This document shows, piece by piece, positions 17,723-26,184 of a stretch of 64,000 bases of DNA. The DNA comes from CBDCTM01 sp965222005 (GTDB taxonomy: Bacteria > Bacteroidota > Bacteroidia > Chitinophagales > Saprospiraceae). The stretch spans positions 1,302,001 through 1,366,000 of the forward strand of contig OZ244935.1 of NCBI GenBank assembly GCA_965222005.1, in the 5' to 3' direction. Numbering within the stretch: the stretch's first letter is position 1; every line of letters begins with the position of its first letter. Position numbers and translations under genes: made by a program. Below the pieces are notes generated by a model. It saw only the letters and a program-made list of their open reading frames with translations. It was not told where the DNA came from and ran no database searches.

Positions 17723-17768
17723 GGCTATTCACAAGAGACCCAGACTATACCAAAGTAGAGCTATTCGC

Positions 17769-18515
17769 ATGAAAATCGTTCAAATTACAGATATTCATAT
17801 TGACCATCCGGATGAAAACCCCTTTCGTATAGATGTACGGCGCAATTTTCAGCATGTACTCAAGGCGGCCCGGGCTGTGGATGCCGAATATCTGGTGATT
17901 ACCGGCGATCTCTGCTTTGCCGAAGGGGTGGCGGATATCTATCAGTGGGTTTACGAGCAGTTGGAGGCCCAAGACATTCCTTACGATATCATTTCCGGCA
18001 ACCATGACAATACACGCCTCATGGCCAAAGTTTTTCAGCGCGAACACATGATCAGCGGAGATGAGCTGTACTATGCCCGTATGCTCAACAAGCGCCTTTG
18101 CCTGTTTCTGGATTCTTCAAAAGGCAAGCATTCTGACAACCAGCTCAAGTGGCTTAAGCGGCAACTGAAAAATGCAGATGGGCCGGTCATTATTTTCACG
18201 CACTACCCTCCTATGCTGGCGGGAGTGCCGTTTATGGACAAAAAATATGCCCTTCAGGACAGGGTCCGCCTCCAAAAGATTTTGCAAAGCTATTCCTCCA
18301 ATTTAATGATTTTTTGTGGGCACTACCATGTAGAGAAGACGCTGCTTTATGAAAATATGATTATCCAGATTACACCTTCCTGCTTTTTCCAAATCGATCC
18401 TGCTGAGGAGGACTTTAAAGTGGATCACCATAGAATTGCCTTCAGAGAAATCAACAATCAAAACGGCACGATCAGCTCTAATGTAAAGTATCTCAATGGC
18501 TTTAAATCCCATTGA
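17769..18515 (+). CDS. calcineurin-like metallophosphoesterase (CpdA type)
   Basis: 248 residues with all the metallophosphoesterase blocks in order: D8-I-H10 in QITDIHID, GDLCF, GNHDN, the His of FTHYPP, and GHYH. Together these bind the two-metal centre. The shape and size match the CpdA/class III phosphodiesterase group, which hydrolyses cyclic nucleotides or other phosphodiesters; the actual substrate cannot be read from sequence. No signal peptide, so cytoplasmic. The stop is followed directly by the next small reading frame. Confidence 0.88.
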   Translation: MKIVQITDIHIDHPDENPFRIDVRRNFQHVLKAARAVDAEYLVITGDLCFAEGVADIYQWVYEQLEAQDIPYDIISGNHDNTRLMAKVFQREHMISGDELYYARMLNKRLCLFLDSSKGKHSDNQLKWLKRQLKNADGPVIIFTHYPPMLAGVPFMDKKYALQDRVRLQKILQSYSSNLMIFCGHYHVEKTLLYENMIIQITPSCFFQIDPAEEDFKVDHHRIAFREINNQNGTISSNVKYLNGFKSH

Positions 18516-18812
18516 TTGGTAGGCGTGCAGCCGGCACTGACATATCGTATTTCCAGGTACTTGATCGCTGCAGTATGGCTGGTCAACGGCCTGTTTTTCA
18601 AATTGCTGAATTGGATTCCCCGCCATGAACAAATAGTGGCAGCCTTGGGCCTGGGCCTGTTTTGGGGGGTGAGGTTGCTTATTCAGTTTGTGGGATACTC
18701 TTCCGATAATTGGAAAGGGAAAAGATTTGAAACTACGATTCATGTTGTATTTTCATTACTTTGGCTGTATATAAGCAGCGTGTTTTTGTTAATCTACTTT
18801 TCATATGTTTAA
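18516..18812 (+). CDS. small membrane protein, DoxX-like N-terminus
   Basis: 98 residues starting with TTG immediately after the previous stop (an ATG start is not available near the N-terminus). Three hydrophobic segments are visible (about 10-30, 42-60, 76-96). The first half (ISRYLIAAVWLVNGLFFKLL, then PRHEQIV) resembles DoxX-like membrane proteins, but the second half does not follow that family and the protein is shorter, so it may be a diverged or rearranged member. It appears translationally coupled to the phosphoesterase gene. Moderate confidence that it is expressed. Confidence 0.55.
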   Translation: MVGVQPALTYRISRYLIAAVWLVNGLFFKLLNWIPRHEQIVAALGLGLFWGVRLLIQFVGYSSDNWKGKRFETTIHVVFSLLWLYISSVFLLIYFSYV

Positions 18813-18874
18813 AATTTTTCTACGTTTAATCCCGAAGGCTTTCGGGACTGCACATAGGTAACCGCGTCGCTCTT

Positions 18875-18930
18875 GCATGAGCTTTTTTAATCATTTCCTT
18901 GTGTGAGCTTATGATTAAATAAGCTCATGC
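18875..18930. promoter_or_regulatory. long inverted repeat in front of the TRAP transporter genes
   Basis: Arms 18875-18894 (GCATGAGCTTTTTTAATCAT) and 18911-18930 pair over 20 bp with one mismatch around a 16-base loop, ending 32 bases before the dctQ ATG. As RNA this is a very stable leader hairpin; as DNA it could be an operator for a dimeric regulator. A smaller hairpin (CCCGAA / TTCGGG, 18831-18846) sits just upstream and may end the previous transcript. Function is inferred from position only. Confidence 0.6.
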
Positions 18931-18962
18931 TCATTTCATAACCACTAATCTGTCGAAAGCAG

Positions 18963-19520
18963 ATGGCGCAAATGCTAAAAAAAATGGTCCACTGGACCGG
19001 CCGGATCAACGAATGGGTGGGGCGGGCAGCTTCCTGGCTCACCACCCTGCTGGTGGTTATCGTTTGCTTCGATGTGACCACACGCTACCTGCTCAATGAT
19101 ACGGCAGCCTGGATCATGGAGCTGGAGTGGCACCTCTTTGCGTTGATCTTCCTGCTCGCGGCAGGCTATACACTCAAGCACGACCGGCATGTACGCGTCG
19201 ATTTGTTTTATGCCAGGTTTAGCAAACGCGACAAAGCCTGGGTCAACCTTTGTGGCACGGCAATATTTCTGATTCCCTGGTGCATATTGGTTGTTTGGAC
19301 GGCCTTCCCTTTTGCGTTGGATGCCTACGTCCAGGGCGAGGGATCCCCCGACCCCGGTGGCTTGCCTGGCCGCTGGATCATCAAATTTGCTATTGTTTTG
19401 GGTGCATTGCTGCTGCTGTTGCAGGCCTTGGGAGTGGTGGCAGCATCCATTTTGCAACTACAACATAAGGCAGCACCTCAGGATTTTGATGAAGATACAA
19501 GGATCAATGAGCGAATTTAA
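18963..19520 (+). CDS. dctQ: TRAP transporter small permease subunit (DctQ)
   Basis: 185 residues with four hydrophobic helices (about 20-40, 55-75, 98-120, 140-165). It carries the DctQ signature around helix 1-2: VVIVCFDVTTRYLLNDTAAW, followed by EWHLFALIFLLAAGYTLKHDRHVRVD. It is the inner-membrane partner of DctM in a sodium- or proton-driven transporter that depends on a periplasmic binding protein. It is 6 bases ahead of dctM, so the two are co-translated. The matching binding protein is the convergent gene at 21113-22234. The C-terminus (after 165) is a short charged tail. Confidence 0.9.
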   Translation: MAQMLKKMVHWTGRINEWVGRAASWLTTLLVVIVCFDVTTRYLLNDTAAWIMELEWHLFALIFLLAAGYTLKHDRHVRVDLFYARFSKRDKAWVNLCGTAIFLIPWCILVVWTAFPFALDAYVQGEGSPDPGGLPGRWIIKFAIVLGALLLLLQALGVVAASILQLQHKAAPQDFDEDTRINERI

Positions 19521-19526
19521 AAACGG

Positions 19527-20861
19527 ATGGAAATACTGGCCATAATACTATTCTTAAGCATCTTCATACTGATACTGTATGGCTACCCGGTGGCTTTTAC
19601 GCTGGGCGGTATTTCCATTCTATATGCGCTTTGTTTTCTGGATTCCGCAGCTTACACAGCATTGCCGCCCCGCATCATGGGGATTATGAGCAATTATGTA
19701 TTGCTGGCAGTTCCGCTTTTCATTTATATGGGCATTATGCTCGAAAAATCGGGTCTGGCAGAGAGCCTGCTCGAGACGATGGCCATCTTGTTTGGTCAAG
19801 TTCGGGGAGGGTTGGCCATATCAGTGGTTATCGTAGGGGCGTTGCTTGCTGCATCCACCGGCATTGTTGGCGCCACCGTCATCACGATGGGGCTTATCAG
19901 CCTGCCCACTATGCTCAAGCGGGGCTATCAGCCTGAGCTGGCCTGCGGAACGATTGCTTCTTCCGGCACTTTGGGGCAAATCATTCCACCATCCGTAGTG
20001 TTGGTACTATTGGGCAGTGTGTTGAATGTATCGGTTGGCGATTTGTTTGCGGCCGCCCTTTTGCCGGGAGCCTTGCTGGTAAGTATGTATGTGCTATACA
20101 TTTTGATTGTGTCATCGCTGCGGCCGGAAGTAGCGCCTCCCATACCGGCAGAGGAAATCAGAGCTTTTAAATCGGAGGGCTTTTTATGGAAGGTAATTAA
20201 GGCTTTTGTAATGCCTTTGCTGCTTATTTTGGCTGTACTAGGTTCTATCTTTGGGGGGCTGGCATCGCCTACCGAGGCGGCGGCAGTGGGTGCCTTGGGT
20301 GCCAGTTTGCTTACCTTATTGCAAGGGAAATTGACGATGGAAACCACGAAGGCTGTAATGCGGGAAACTACCTTTCTAAGTTGTATGGTATTTGTAATCC
20401 TTTTGGGCGCTACTACTTTCAGCTTTGTATTTCGGGAGATGGGTGGCGATCAGTATTTGGTGGAGCTGATCGAAACTGCAGCCCTTTCGCCTATGGTGTT
20501 TCTGTTTTTAGTAATGATCGTTGTATTTGTGGCGGGTTTTTTTATTGACTTCATCGAAATTATTTTCATCATTGTGCCGGTGGTAGCGCCTATTTTCGAA
20601 GCGTACAATCCTGCCGATTTTTCACCTACATTCCAGTCGGGGAGCATGTTGCTGATATGGGTGGGAGTGTTGCTGGCATTGAATTTACAGACATCTTTCC
20701 TCTCTCCGCCCTTTGGATTCTCTCTTTTTTATTTAAAAGGAGTAGCGCCAGACGGCATCACTACGGGCCATCTGTACCGAGGCATCATTCCTTTTGTGTT
20801 GATCCAGTTGATATTTTTGCTGGCTGTGATATTTTTTCCACAGATTGTATTTTTCTTTTAA
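19527..20861 (+). CDS. dctM: TRAP transporter large permease subunit (DctM)
   Basis: 444 residues, about 11-12 transmembrane helices. Family motifs include GYPVAFTLGGISILYAL near the start, ASTGIVGATVITMGLISLPTML around residue 115-135, GTIASSGTLGQIIPPSVVLV, and LASPTEAAAVGALGA. The C-terminal half ends with LNLQTSFLSPPFGFSLFYLKG, typical of the subgroup that pairs with TakP-like binding proteins. It forms the ion-coupled channel for an organic acid. It follows dctQ closely and ends 79 bases before MITE copy 2, beyond which dctP runs in the opposite direction. Confidence 0.93.
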   Translation: MEILAIILFLSIFILILYGYPVAFTLGGISILYALCFLDSAAYTALPPRIMGIMSNYVLLAVPLFIYMGIMLEKSGLAESLLETMAILFGQVRGGLAISVVIVGALLAASTGIVGATVITMGLISLPTMLKRGYQPELACGTIASSGTLGQIIPPSVVLVLLGSVLNVSVGDLFAAALLPGALLVSMYVLYILIVSSLRPEVAPPIPAEEIRAFKSEGFLWKVIKAFVMPLLLILAVLGSIFGGLASPTEAAAVGALGASLLTLLQGKLTMETTKAVMRETTFLSCMVFVILLGATTFSFVFREMGGDQYLVELIETAALSPMVFLFLVMIVVFVAGFFIDFIEIIFIIVPVVAPIFEAYNPADFSPTFQSGSMLLIWVGVLLALNLQTSFLSPPFGFSLFYLKGVAPDGITTGHLYRGIIPFVLIQLIFLLAVIFFPQIVFFF

Positions 20862-20940
20862 TATGAAATGGATTTCACTGCTAGGCGAAGCTCTAACAGA
20901 AGTATAGCGAAGAGCGCCTTTCATATTAGTGAAAATATTA

Positions 20941-21102
20941 AGAGCGTGTTTGGAAATTGCTTTTGGAAGCAGTAGTAGTAAAATTTAATTTTGGGCGAAG
21001 CCTTTTTTTGAGGCATAGCCCACGCTATGGCGATGAAAAACAATGAAGTACAGAATTAAATTTTGCACTAATGCACCGAAGGGTAAATTCCAAACACGTT
21101 CT
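20941..21102. mobile_element. MITE-like element, copy 2 (162 bp)
   Basis: Same length and ends as copy 1 at 16846-17007 (AGAGCGTGTTTGGAAATT ... AATTCCAAACACGTTCT), with only a few substitutions visible by eye. It is flanked by TTA on the left and AAA on the right, compatible with a short TA-type target. It fills the gap between the convergent 3' ends of dctM and dctP, where it may also act as a two-way terminator because of its hairpins. Confidence 0.85.
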
Positions 21103-21112
21103 AAATATACTC

Positions 21113-22234
21113 TTAGATTGAAATGCTGTTGTAAAACACCTTTTCCGTCAAATTTGCCCAATCGATAGCCTTTCGGCGGAAGCGGTCGTAGCTATCGTAC
21201 ACCTTTTTGGAGAATGGGTCGCTGGCAGTCATTTCGGCTAAAATCTGATCGGTGTAGCTACGGAGTGCGCTGAGCACTTCTTGAGGAAAATAGCGAATAT
21301 CTACCTCTTCTTCCCGAATCAGCTTTTCGAGATAAATACTGTTTTTGGCCTCAAATTCGGAAAGCATCCAATTGTTGAGCCGAAGGGATGCCGTTTTTAG
21401 GATGAGTTGTAAATCGGAGGGTAATGCTTCAAACCGAGGTTTATTAAAGAAAAACTCAAGAGCTGTACCGGGCTCGTGCCAGCCCGGGCTGTAGTAATAT
21501 TTGGCGATCTGATAAAAGCCCATTTTGTAATCGTGATAAGGGCCGATCCACTCTGTGGCATCAATCACACCTCGCTCCAGGCCGGTGTAAATTTCACCTC
21601 CGGCAAGCAGTACAGGTGCCCCGCCTGCCTTTTCCAACACCTTACCACCCAGCCCCGGAATGCGCATTTTTAAACCTTTCAAATCGGCAATGCTGTTGAT
21701 TTGCCTATTAAACCAGCCTCCCATCTGTACACCCGTGTTGCCGCCAGGCATAGGCACGAGGCCAAAATCGGCATACAGCTCATTCCACAGCTCCAGGCCA
21801 CCTCCACTCAAAATCCAGGCGTTGAGTTGCTGGGCATTCATGCCAAAGGGGACAGAGGCAAAAAACTGGGTAGCAGCAGCTTTGCCGGCCCAGTAATAGG
21901 CTGCTCCGCTACCAATTTCGGCTGCTCCGCTCCGCACAGCGTCAAAGGCTTGCAAGGCAGGAACCAACTCACCCCCTCCATAGACTTTGATTTCCATGCG
22001 GCCGCCAGACATTTGCCTGACCCAATCAGCAAACAAATTGCAGCCCTCGCCAAGCACAGGGAAATTAGGTGGCCAGGTAGTTGCCATTTTCCATCGGTAA
22101 TGCTTGTTGGCAATGATATTCGGTGATGAAGATTGTGCAATATTGGGCGTGGAACACGAACGGATGATAAACGGCAATGAAATGGTACCGAGGGCTACTC
22201 CTTTGAAGAAGTCTTTGCGAGTTAATTTTTTCAT
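21113..22234 (-). CDS. dctP: TRAP transporter substrate-binding protein, TakP-like (alpha-keto acid / lactate group)
   Basis: 373 residues. The N-terminus (KKLTRKDFFKGVALG, then SLPFIIRSCS) is a signal sequence with a Tat-like but not strict twin-arginine start and a possible lipobox Cys. The mature part follows the TakP pattern closely: GGELVPALQAFDAVRSG, PGGNTGVQMGGWFNR, LKGLKMRIPGLGGKVLE, IDATEWIGPYHDYKMGFY and YYYSPGWHEPG. In characterised members, residues in these blocks bind pyruvate, other 2-oxo acids or lactate with a cation. It therefore probably captures a small 2-oxo or hydroxy acid in the periplasm for DctQM. It is convergent to dctQM rather than in the same operon. Confidence 0.92.
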   Translation of the reverse strand: MKKLTRKDFFKGVALGTISLPFIIRSCSTPNIAQSSSPNIIANKHYRWKMATTWPPNFPVLGEGCNLFADWVRQMSGGRMEIKVYGGGELVPALQAFDAVRSGAAEIGSGAAYYWAGKAAATQFFASVPFGMNAQQLNAWILSGGGLELWNELYADFGLVPMPGGNTGVQMGGWFNRQINSIADLKGLKMRIPGLGGKVLEKAGGAPVLLAGGEIYTGLERGVIDATEWIGPYHDYKMGFYQIAKYYYSPGWHEPGTALEFFFNKPRFEALPSDLQLILKTASLRLNNWMLSEFEAKNSIYLEKLIREEEVDIRYFPQEVLSALRSYTDQILAEMTASDPFSKKVYDSYDRFRRKAIDWANLTEKVFYNSISI

Positions 22235-22378
22235 AAAAAGAATTTGTGGGAGTTTGTGTAGAGTAAGCTTTCAATGAAGATAAGAGATTCTTTTGCAATT
22301 CGCGGCAGATGGTGAGCCACAAATAGTTGGTATCTTGCGCTGGAAGCTTCCTTACTGGCGCTATATTTTGGGTAATTC

Positions 22379-23464
22379 ATGAAAAAGCTAACATCTGCCG
22401 GGTTTGCTAAAAAATTGTTGGACTGGTTTGGTCAACAGAGTCGCCCCTTGCCCTGGAAGGGCGTTAAAGACCCTTATCTTATCTGGCTGTCAGAGATTAT
22501 TTTGCAGCAAACCAGGGTAAAGCAGGGGCTACCTTATTTTGAGCAGTTCAAAAAACATTTTCCTACTATTGGCGACCTGGCCGCCGCATCGGAGGATGAG
22601 GTGCTCAGGCTTTGGCAGGGGCTGGGCTATTATTCCCGTGCCCGAAACATGCACGCTACTGCACAAAGAATTGTACAAGAAATGGGCGGCCAATTTCCAG
22701 AAAGCTATGAAGCCTTGCTGTTGCTCAAAGGTGTGGGGCCCTATACAGCAGCGGCAATCGCATCTTTTGCTTTTGGAGAGGTAAAGGCTGTAGTGGATGG
22801 TAATGTGTATCGGGTGTTGGCGCGGATATATGGTATGGATGATCCGGTGGACTCAAGTGCGGGAAAGAAGCAGTTTGCCCAGCTAGCCCAACGGCTGATA
22901 AGCCGGGAAACTCCGGGGAGATACAATCAGGCGATTATGGATTTTGGTGCCTTGCAGTGTACCCCCCGGCGGCCGGATTGTGCCAATTGTACGATGCAAA
23001 AAAATTGTGTTGCCTTTGGCAAAGGGAAAGTGGAAAAACTGCCTGTCAAAACAAAGAGGATTAAAAAGCGGAAGCGATTTTTTCACTTCCTTTTGCTCAA
23101 CTTTGGGGAGAGTCTTTTTGTTCAAAAGCGGAAAGGCCAAGACATCTGGCAGCATTTATACCAGTTTCCAATGATCGAATCGGATAGTTTGATGGATGGG
23201 CGAAGGCTTAAGGAACATATAGAATTTAAGCGGCTTTTGGATGCTTCCAAGTATGAACTGCTTCGCTTTTCAGCACCATTTGAACAGCAGCTTAGTCATC
23301 AAAAAATCATTGCCCGGTTTTTTGAAATAGCGTTAGTGCAGCGGCCTCTTCATTTTAGTGAGGGTAATATTGAGGTGAATAGGGGAAAGTTGAATAAATT
23401 TGCGCTCCCCAAAATCATAGATTGGTATTTACAGGATAAATCTTTATTTTTAGAATTATATTGA
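22379..23464 (+). CDS. mutY: adenine DNA glycosylase MutY
   Basis: 361 residues. It removes adenine mispaired with 8-oxoguanine. It shows the HhH-GPD core: SEIILQQT with the catalytic Glu39, the hairpin LLKGVGPYTAAAIASFAFG, and AVVDGNVYRVLAR with catalytic Asp140. The [4Fe-4S] cluster follows as C-x6-C-x2-C-x5-C (CTPRRPDCANCTMQKNC, about 196-212). The C-terminal Nudix-like domain is present but loosely conserved. It heads a tight rightward cluster with ssb, gldE and gldD. Start ATG 22379. Confidence 0.96.
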   Translation: MKKLTSAGFAKKLLDWFGQQSRPLPWKGVKDPYLIWLSEIILQQTRVKQGLPYFEQFKKHFPTIGDLAAASEDEVLRLWQGLGYYSRARNMHATAQRIVQEMGGQFPESYEALLLLKGVGPYTAAAIASFAFGEVKAVVDGNVYRVLARIYGMDDPVDSSAGKKQFAQLAQRLISRETPGRYNQAIMDFGALQCTPRRPDCANCTMQKNCVAFGKGKVEKLPVKTKRIKKRKRFFHFLLLNFGESLFVQKRKGQDIWQHLYQFPMIESDSLMDGRRLKEHIEFKRLLDASKYELLRFSAPFEQQLSHQKIIARFFEIALVQRPLHFSEGNIEVNRGKLNKFALPKIIDWYLQDKSLFLELY

Positions 23465-23479
23465 TCAAAACAAAGGCAA

Positions 23480-23959
23480 ATGATAAATAAGGTGATTTTA
23501 GTTGGAAACCTGGGGCGCGACCCCGAGATACGCCGCTTAGACAGTGGAGTTGCTGTTGCCAAATTTCCAATGGCAACGAATGAGTCGTATAAAGACAAGA
23601 ATGGAGAGTGGCAAAACCTGACAGAGTGGCACGATATTGTAGCTTGGCGAGGCCTGGCCGAACGGGTTGAGCGCGACTGCAAGAAGGGCAAGTTGGTATA
23701 TGTAGAGGGCAAACTAACTCATCGAAAGTATCAGGATAAAGAAGGCAATGATCGCTACGTAACGGAAGTAGTTGCCAATGTGCTACGGCTTTTGGAGAAG
23801 AGGGAAGGGAGTAATGGATACAATTCCAGCTTCCCGGCTGCGGCGGATGCCCCCCCTCAAGCCGCGGATAAAAGCTCCTCCAGTGAAAGCTCCAATCCTG
23901 CTACCGAAAATATAAGCGAACAAGTAACCGACGGAGCAGCGGATGATTTGCCCTTTTAG
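23480..23959 (+). CDS. ssb: single-stranded DNA-binding protein
   Basis: 159 residues. The OB fold occupies residues 1-110 (MINKVILVGNLGRDPEIRR, TEWHDIVAWRGLAERV, VYVEGKLTHRKYQDKEG). A flexible Ser/Ala/Pro-rich linker follows, then the acidic tip DDLPF that docks SSB partner proteins. It protects ssDNA in replication, repair and recombination. It starts 15 bases after mutY and is likely co-transcribed. There is a 93-base gap to gldE. Confidence 0.97.
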   Translation: MINKVILVGNLGRDPEIRRLDSGVAVAKFPMATNESYKDKNGEWQNLTEWHDIVAWRGLAERVERDCKKGKLVYVEGKLTHRKYQDKEGNDRYVTEVVANVLRLLEKREGSNGYNSSFPAAADAPPQAADKSSSSESSNPATENISEQVTDGAADDLPF

Positions 23960-24052
23960 GCAATAACATGCAGCCATGGCAGGCCAACTGACCAGATGCT
24001 GTTTTTGGCTTGATCGGGTTTTGTGTTTTCTTCGGAATAATTTTCTACATAA

Positions 24053-25477
24053 GTGGAATCGGACCCTGACCTTTTGCATATTTCTTTTACAACCCTGTTC
24101 TTCCCTCTGCAGCTGAGCCCGGTGATGGGTGTGGCTTTGGCAGTAGTCATGATCGTGGTTTTGCTATTGTGTTCGGCATTGATTTCCAGCTCAGAAGTTG
24201 CCTTCTTTTCGCTCACCCCCAATGATGTAAAGCTATTGGAAGGAGAGGGTAGCGGAGTGTCGAAGCGTATTTTGGGTCTTCGGGAAATGCCCCGTAAGCT
24301 ACTTGCCACCATTCTCATCAGCAACAACTTTATCAATATTGCGATCGTATTGCTGTCTGATTTTGTTCTGCGCAACCTTCTTTCCGAAGCTATGCTAAGT
24401 GGCTGGTCGGAGCGACTGCTTTTGGTAGCGCCCTGGCTGCCGTTTTCTGTAGGCGGACTTGCCAATTTTATCAATATTGCGCTAACGGTAGCAGGGGTGA
24501 CATTCTTGCTGGTACTATTTGGAGAGGTAGCTCCTAAAATATATGCGAAGCTCAACAATTTGAAGCTTGCAAAATTTATGTCGAGGCCTCTTTTGTTGCT
24601 CACTAAAATGCTTAGTCCGCTTAGTCGGATATTGGTGAATGGGACCAATTTGATCGAGCGAAGGCTGGAGAAACGAAATTCGAATGCCAGCTCGGCCAGC
24701 AAGGAAGATATTGATCAGGCAATCGAATTGACAGTAAAAAACACGCAGCACTCCAAACAGGAAATAGACATCCTAAAGGGAATTGTCAAGTTTGGAGATG
24801 TAGCGGTAAAGCAGGTGATGAGGTCGAGGATGGAGGTAGTTGCGCTTGACTTTCGAACTAAATATACCGACTTGTTGAAGATGGTGAAGGATTGTGGTTA
24901 TTCAAGGATTCCAGTTTATGATGGAGATTTTGATAGCCTTACCGGCTTGCTCTATGCAAAAGATTTGCTTGGCCACCTCGATGAAGGGGATGACTATGAG
25001 TGGCAAAGCTTAATACGAACACAGTTGTTGTACGTACCAGAATCCAAGAAGATTGATGATTTATTGCGCGAATTTCAGGCCGAGCGCATGCACATGGCGA
25101 TTGTGGTAGATGAGTATGGAGGGAGTTCGGGAATTGCGACTTTGGAAGATATTATGGAGGAAATAGTGGGCGAGATAAGAGATGAATTTGATGATGAAAC
25201 GGAGATAGATTTTGATAAAATTGATGAGTACAACTATATTTTCGAAGGTCGTACTCTGCTCAACGATGTTTGCAGAGTGATTGGCGAGGATACCACCCTG
25301 TTTGACGAAATCCGGGGAGATGCCGATAGCGTAGCCGGCTTGATTCTGGAACTTATGGGCCAGATACCTAAAAAGAATGCTGAAATTGCGTGCAATGGTT
25401 TTTTGTTTCGCATTGTTTCGGTAAGCAAAAGGCGTATCGAGAAAATTCAAGTCACCTTACCAATCAAAAAAGTATGA
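24053..25477 (+). CDS. gldE: gliding motility-associated protein GldE (CNNM/CorC-type membrane protein)
   Basis: 474 residues. The N-terminal CNNM (DUF21) membrane domain has three to four helices (about 22-45, 75-100, 120-165; CSALISSSEVAFFSLTPND). A cytoplasmic CBS pair follows (about 225-345; VKQVMRSRMEVVALD, HMAIVVDEYGGSSGIATLED), then a CorC_HlyC domain at the C-terminus. In Flavobacterium johnsoniae GldE supports gliding and is linked functionally to GldD. The start is GTG at 24053: a stop precedes it directly, and the N-terminus ESDPDLLHISF fits GldE. The stop codon overlaps the gldD start (ATGA). Confidence 0.9.
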   Translation: MESDPDLLHISFTTLFFPLQLSPVMGVALAVVMIVVLLLCSALISSSEVAFFSLTPNDVKLLEGEGSGVSKRILGLREMPRKLLATILISNNFINIAIVLLSDFVLRNLLSEAMLSGWSERLLLVAPWLPFSVGGLANFINIALTVAGVTFLLVLFGEVAPKIYAKLNNLKLAKFMSRPLLLLTKMLSPLSRILVNGTNLIERRLEKRNSNASSASKEDIDQAIELTVKNTQHSKQEIDILKGIVKFGDVAVKQVMRSRMEVVALDFRTKYTDLLKMVKDCGYSRIPVYDGDFDSLTGLLYAKDLLGHLDEGDDYEWQSLIRTQLLYVPESKKIDDLLREFQAERMHMAIVVDEYGGSSGIATLEDIMEEIVGEIRDEFDDETEIDFDKIDEYNYIFEGRTLLNDVCRVIGEDTTLFDEIRGDADSVAGLILELMGQIPKKNAEIACNGFLFRIVSVSKRRIEKIQVTLPIKKV

Positions 25478-26067
25478 AATCGAAGTTTTTCCTGATACTA
25501 GCTATGCTGTTTGCCATGCCTGCCTGCCAATCGCCACCAGTGCCTATTCCCCGGCCCAGGGGATTTCCGAAGGTGGTTTACCCCGAAAAAAAATACCAGC
25601 TGTTTGATCAGGCATTTTGTGGATTTGAATTTGAGTACCCGGTTTATGCAAGCATTCAGCAGGACACCAGTTTTTTTGATGAGCGCCCGGTGCATCCCTG
25701 TTGGTTTGACATTGTGCTTGACCAATTCGATGCTAGGGTGCATTGTAGCTATTATTCGATGGAGGAGGGTAAACAACTCGAAAAGCTTAGAGATGATGCT
25801 TATCGGATGGTCAGCAAGCACAATATGCGGGCATCTTATATTGATGAATATCCCGTACAAAAACCCAATGGGGTGAGTGGGTTTGTATTTAATATTGAAG
25901 GTCCGGCCGCTTCGCCATTTCAGTTTTATTTGACCGACAGTACCCGCCATTTTTTAAGGGCTTCCCTTTATTTCAATACGCAGGCAAGACCCGATTCACT
26001 GGCACCGGTTTTCGAATTCGTAAAGGCTGATATTGTTCATATAATCAATACCCTGGAGTGGAAATAA
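25474..26067 (+). CDS. gldD: gliding motility lipoprotein GldD
   Basis: 197 residues from the ATG at 25474, which overlaps the gldE stop by four bases; the longer frame from 25390 would only overlap gldE. The signal peptide ends in a lipobox (AMLFAMPAC, Cys about 15). The mature part shows the GldD pattern PIPRPRGFPKVVYPEKKYQLF, here followed by CGFEFEYPVYA and a conserved HPCWFDIVL. GldD is an envelope lipoprotein required for gliding and chitin use in F. johnsoniae. Translational coupling with gldE supports a shared role. It is convergent with recA. Confidence 0.88.
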   Translation: MKSKFFLILAMLFAMPACQSPPVPIPRPRGFPKVVYPEKKYQLFDQAFCGFEFEYPVYASIQQDTSFFDERPVHPCWFDIVLDQFDARVHCSYYSMEEGKQLEKLRDDAYRMVSKHNMRASYIDEYPVQKPNGVSGFVFNIEGPAASPFQFYLTDSTRHFLRASLYFNTQARPDSLAPVFEFVKADIVHIINTLEWK

Positions 26068-26100
26068 AAAACCCTCCCATACCGAAGGGAAAAGATGGAT

Positions 26101-26174
26101 TGCAAGGCTGATTAGTTTTTCAAAGCCTGAATTTGCGGCTCATTCAAAACTGCCCAGCCTTGCATTTTCTTTAC
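26101..26174 (+). terminator. possible terminator between gldD and recA
   Basis: TGCAAGGCTG (26101-26110) pairs perfectly with CAGCCTTGCA (26155-26164) and is followed on the plus strand by the T-rich TTTTCTTT. The loop is long (44 bases), so this is a weaker candidate than a compact hairpin. Confidence 0.4.
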
Positions 26175-26184
26175 TACTCAACAA

